This document shows, in pieces, positions 61,301 through 64,000 of a stretch of 64,000 bases of DNA (the first letter of the stretch is position 1; every line of letters starts with the position of its first letter). A program made the position numbers and the translations under genes. Source of the stretch: Siderastrea siderea (taxonomy: Eukaryota; Cnidaria; Anthozoa; Scleractinia; Rhizangiidae); NCBI GenBank assembly GCA_964030785.1, contig OZ034975.1:45601569-45665568 (forward strand), given 5' to 3'. The notes beneath the pieces were generated by a model. The model searched no databases, was not told the DNA's origin, and was given only the letters and a program-made list of their open reading frames with translations.

Positions 61301-62307
61301 CTTTGTTATACGGCGTGCAAGCGTACTCCCCGGCGTCTGTCCGCCGTACGTCTTGAATCAACAAAGCACCTTTTTCAAGCACGGCAAACCTCGATTGGGA
61401 TCGAAGATCTTCACCGTGCCGAGTCCAGTTTGTGAAGTCTGTGTTGGGATTCCCCTGGGAAACACACGGTAGCCGGGCATCCGAGCCTTCCGGTACCGCT
61501 ACGGTATCAGGCATATCCACAATCTCAGGGGGATCTGGGGTAAGAATGAGAGATAAATCAGTTACCACATTTTCTCAAACTTGGTTTGGTGGACCCGGCG
61601 TTTCTCTGAATCAGCAGTATATTTGGGCCAGCCATTTTTTAAAGAAAGGGTTTATTACTTGTTTTTCTTAGCAGCCGTATATCTTGCCCTTAAATCTTAA
61701 ATTTATTATACAACAAGTAAACGTCTGAGGGGCTTATTTACAATTTCCTCTTTTACACCCGGCGTTTATTTGGGGCCCGGCGTTTAATCGAGAAAATACG
61801 GTAAGTGACAAAAATGATAAAGGCGTATTCAGTGCCCGAAATCTCGACTTTGCCACAGGACCAATTTTGGGCAATTCATTGATTACAACTTTAACGGTAC
61901 GATATCAGGTCTATGCGCAATATTTGGACGGGGCATAGTTATGGATATATCGTTTGTAGCAGCAGACACTAAGGGCACTTTAATGGACAAAGTTGGAAAG
62001 ATTATCGATTACAACTTACATTGCACATCCAATAAGGTCTTGGCTCCAGGGTATGTAACCAGGCCGCTGGAATCAAACGTTTTGGCGGTGCACTGGTAAA
62101 CGCCGGAGTCCGCGCGGCGAGTGGACTTGATAAACAAAGCCCCGGATGCAATGATAGTCGCTCGAGCGTCAGTTGTGGCGTCGCTACCATCTTTAGTCCA
62201 ACTATAAACAACATTCTCACTTGGCAGATTTGTATCTGTCAGACATTCTAAAACAGCAGGATACTTCTCTACCACAGCTTTTCGACGAGACGGCAGGCCA
62301 ACTTTTC
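53233..62307 (-). CDS. Gene 2: Turtle/IGSF9-like Ig-FN3 transmembrane adhesion receptor, 5' end outside window
   Basis: Eight exons give 3,788 coding bases ending in TGA at 53235-53233. Order: three Ig domains, two FN3 domains (all one per exon, flanked by phase 1 introns), one transmembrane helix followed by RKKRR, and a Ser/Asp-rich tail of about 735 residues. The first FN3 carries W-R-P-G-Y-D-G-G-Y-x-Q, which matches the FN3-1 signature of Turtle/IGSF9. Known members have five Ig and two FN3 domains and act in neurite branching and synapse adhesion, so two Ig domains and the signal peptide are probably to the right of the window. The C-terminus (YRSWDL) is not a classical PDZ ligand. DCC/neogenin is less likely: only two FN3 domains are present. 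Confidence 0.9.
53632..53838 (-). repeat. Tandem duplicated tail motif with YDNP/YENP
   Basis: Two copies, 38 residues apart, read R-T-S-x-x-R-x-S-S-G-Y-A-S-S-R-x-S-Y-[DE]-N-P-D-x-[LI]-R-P-x-D-[LF]-S-K. Y-x-N fits the known Grb2-type SH2 ligand consensus; that binding is an inference. Confidence 0.85.
55379..58124. other. Gene 2 intron before the last exon
   Basis: 2.7 kb, AT-rich; a poly-C run at about 57758. Nothing else recognisable seen. Confidence 0.6.
58125..58173 (-). CDS. Gene 2 exon: 49-base juxtamembrane micro-exon
   Basis: Reads KLSIQSGSKKVHFTLPG. It enters in phase 1 and leaves in phase 2 (GG|C), exactly what the next exon needs. Acceptor TTTCAG, donor GTAAGT. Skipping it would shift the frame. 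Confidence 0.82.
58328..58462 (-). CDS. Gene 2 exon: transmembrane helix
   Basis: 135 bases, symmetric phase 1. A short linker, then a Gly/Ile/Leu/Phe-rich helix from IYPIIGGV to VYFCFF, stopped by RKKRRD, which sets type I topology. Confidence 0.92.
58845..59144 (-). CDS. Gene 2 exon: fibronectin III domain 2
   Basis: 300 bases, symmetric phase 1. DKPLAPENVIVNITKDGYYV, AWTYIAVPGRPPVEKFVVEY, YDFRVFAYGANEFSEA: the B, C and F-G strands of an FN3 fold. Confidence 0.92.
59626..59946 (-). CDS. Gene 2 exon: fibronectin III domain 1
   Basis: 321 bases, symmetric phase 1. Starts STPSKPTITSV; VVRWRPGYDGGYPQQMEVWH is close to the IGSF9 first FN3; then PYLFSVRGINREGAGHFS in the F-G strand region. Confidence 0.92.
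60368..60640 (-). CDS. Gene 2 exon: Ig domain (membrane-proximal)
   Basis: 273 bases, symmetric phase 1. VTLVC, LKWVREGAPL and DYGVYTC; an I-set-type domain ending TTLAVI. Confidence 0.92.
61132..61205. mobile_element. 74-bp element with perfect 16-bp inverted ends (gene 2 intron)
   Basis: agctggcggttttgtt (61132-61147) and aacaaaaccgccagct (61190-61205) are exact inverted copies around a GC-rich centre. It lies 53 bases beyond the donor of the second Ig exon. Confidence 0.75.
61259..61534 (-). CDS. Gene 2 exon: Ig domain
   Basis: 276 bases, symmetric phase 1. Starts YPPEIVDMPDTVAV; ARLPC, NWTRHG and DAGEYAC are the Cys-Trp-Cys framework. Confidence 0.9.
61590..61802. repeat. Region with three CCCGGCGTTT units (gene 2 intron)
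   Basis: acccggcgttt occurs at about 61593 and 61758, and gcccggcgttt at about 61778, around an AT-rich core. Probably an old dispersed repeat. Confidence 0.5.
62020..62307 (-). CDS. Gene 2 exon: Ig domain (first in window)
   Basis: 288 bases, symmetric phase 1. Ig hallmarks: VLEC, VVYSWTKDG, then DSGVYQC. Acceptor CCTTAG, donor GTAAGT. The entry phase of 1 shows that an upstream exon is missing. Confidence 0.9.
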
Positions 62308-64000
62308 CTAAGGAAAGGAAATACACATTCAAGGTTAGATATTGCAGTTCCAGAGCCAGGAAGCACTAAGGACACAGGACTGCCAATATTGCATTGCGTA
62401 GAGAGTATGGGTGACCTGCGGTAGAAGCGTCAATGTGGTGACAGATTTTATGCAGTGAAGTCCACAAGTCGGTCTAGCCGAGGCGGAATGAAAACGTGTA
62501 TGTGCTTACGAGAAATAATGGCTGCTCTCCTAAAGCACAATGAAAGAACTTTTTTCCTACTTAGAAAATTACACAACTTTTGAACACGCAAAAATGAATT
62601 GATAGAATGCAAACCAAGTTGTTGGAAAATTGTGATAAATTTACGAAGTGTTATTTCACCAAGCGGATAACCACAGCTTAATTAAAGTGACACCCGCGTT
62701 TAGCGTCCGTGTGCCGATAAGTGGTAAGAATAAGATTGCCAGTCGCAAAACCACAGAATTTTATTATCAGAACACAAGCAAATCTCTTCAAACAATGACT
62801 AGAGTAGGTGGTTGTCTAGTTAATGAAAACTCAAAGCCTGAATGCTAGTTTTAAAAAAAGCAAATACAACCAATAGCGCAGAGGCCGAGCCAAATAGCAG
62901 CAAAAACGAAATGAATGCACCAACAACTATCTCTCGCATGCGACCTTTCACCTAGAATACAAATGTTCTGGCATGACTGAAACAACACGCTAGGCACACG
63001 TCTAACAATTAAACTTTCGCCAGTTTCACAAACAGAACTTCGTTGGTTTACTGACAATCGGCATCTCGGTGACGGGGCAGCAAAATTTCTGAACTTTAAA
63101 CATCCATGTTGAAGGCCGAAAGTAGAATACGATTTACCGCTAACTCTATGTAAAGTCTGTAAACGATCAAAATTATATTGTGTGCTAAATCCCATAATCT
63201 TCAAACTAACAAAACCTCAACAACGTTACCACTGAATGTATAAACTGTGAAATAATCGCCAAAGGACTGAAACCCACACCAAAAGACAAACAAACCCTTT
63301 GCTATCAAGGAGGAGTAAATAAAATATCCATGTGCTTTGTAAGAATAGAATACATCTCTTGTTACCTTGAGATAACCTTCCCAAATTTGTGCTTGCCACT
63401 ATCAACAGTAACTTAATCATCCAGAGTTTCTGTTTCGCTTTCTCTATAGTAGACCTCATTTCCAACAAAGCTTTTAAGTGTTTTAGAGCATTATCCTTCA
63501 CAATGTGAGCAAAAAAGATTAGGCTCTCCCCACAAAACAATTCCGAACCATCCGCAATTAGCAGAGATCAAAAGTGGAATACGAAACTTGTATCAAGTAA
63601 CCTGCACTTCAAAACGTCTTTGTTTTTTTAGTGACAATGTCAATAATTTCCTACAAATCTGTTTTAAAGCTCTATTGATCAGCCAGTGACAAACTGGTCA
63701 TTAAAAATATGCACATCGTCTGAGAAAAAGGTTATCCTTTCGTTGCAATCGTCGGCCTAACAGCTTACAAAGGCTGCAAGAATTATACTCACAATATAAT
63801 TTCTCAATGTTTTTTCCGACCAGATAAGGTAATTCTGTAATTCAATTCGGAAAATTGAGTACAAGCGAGTTAAAAAGGAACCCATATCTTGCGATCAAAA
63901 TTTCTCAGAGTGCTTTTGCGGTACTAGAGATTCCATATTTAGCACAACCCCCGGAACTGGTTTAAGTGGGTAAATACACTTGGGAAGGGTTTGTATTTTT
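62308..64000. other. Right edge, upstream intron of gene 2
   Basis: No Ig-type exon or signal peptide could be supported, so the upstream exons lie beyond the window. The stretch shows nothing recognisable. Confidence 0.5.

Noticed and set aside
53233..62307. DCC/neogenin or Robo orthologue
   Set aside because: Only two FN3 domains precede the membrane and no netrin-receptor tail motifs are seen; Turtle/IGSF9 fits better.

Overview
The window is eukaryotic nuclear DNA. It contains intron-rich genes with GT-AG splice sites, a domain-per-exon immunoglobulin/fibronectin-III receptor, tRNA-derived SINEs, many small palindromic (MITE-like) elements and microsatellites. From memory, several of the dispersed repeats (the tRNA-SINE with the promoter-like head at 37088 and the cccagttgttcaaa palindrome at 52726) look like repeats of stony-coral genomes. 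I therefore infer an anthozoan cnidarian, probably a scleractinian coral. The species cannot be read from this sequence.

Two protein-coding genes are present, both on the minus strand. Gene 1 fills 47585 down to beyond position 1. It has 46 exons in the window (E1-E46), joined here by hand; the reading frame stays open and in phase through all 45 splice junctions. It encodes a secreted or surface protein of at least 5,858 residues: a signal peptide, then an almost uninterrupted array of Cys-rich GCC2/GCC3 (Ephrin_rec_like, PF07699-type) modules, then a C-terminal region with a different cysteine pattern (E44-E46) that runs off the left edge. E4-E13 carry a simple, short module type. From E14 on the modules are longer, with repeated C-P-x-G-x-[YFH]-C cores. 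Three sets of landmark motifs recur about every 690 residues between E28 and E38, so small modules sit inside a higher-order repeat.

Gene 2 (62307 to 53233, 5' end outside the window) encodes a type I membrane protein with three Ig domains (more probably lie upstream), two fibronectin III domains, one transmembrane helix and a Ser-rich cytoplasmic tail of about 735 residues. The Ig-FN3-FN3-TM layout and the W-x-P-G-Y-D-G-G-Y signature of the first FN3 fit the Turtle/IGSF9 family of neural adhesion molecules. The tail has a tandem duplication with YDNP/YENP motifs.

The non-coding part is rich in repeats. Two very large, nearly full-length palindromes (1.64 and 1.79 kb), both flanked by TTAA, lie in introns 10 and 6 of gene 1. 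Smaller palindromic elements are at 3566, 4426, 41336, 45628, 50242, 50431, 52726 and 61132. SINE copies are at 8717, 18005, 31270 and 37088. A ~105-bp satellite fills intron 45, a ~61-bp minisatellite lies in intron 18, and ~120-bp and ~200-bp direct repeats lie at 346 and 23647. Nothing prokaryotic, no CRISPR array, no rRNA and no functional tRNA gene was seen. All coordinates were worked out by eye and checked by codon phase at each junction.
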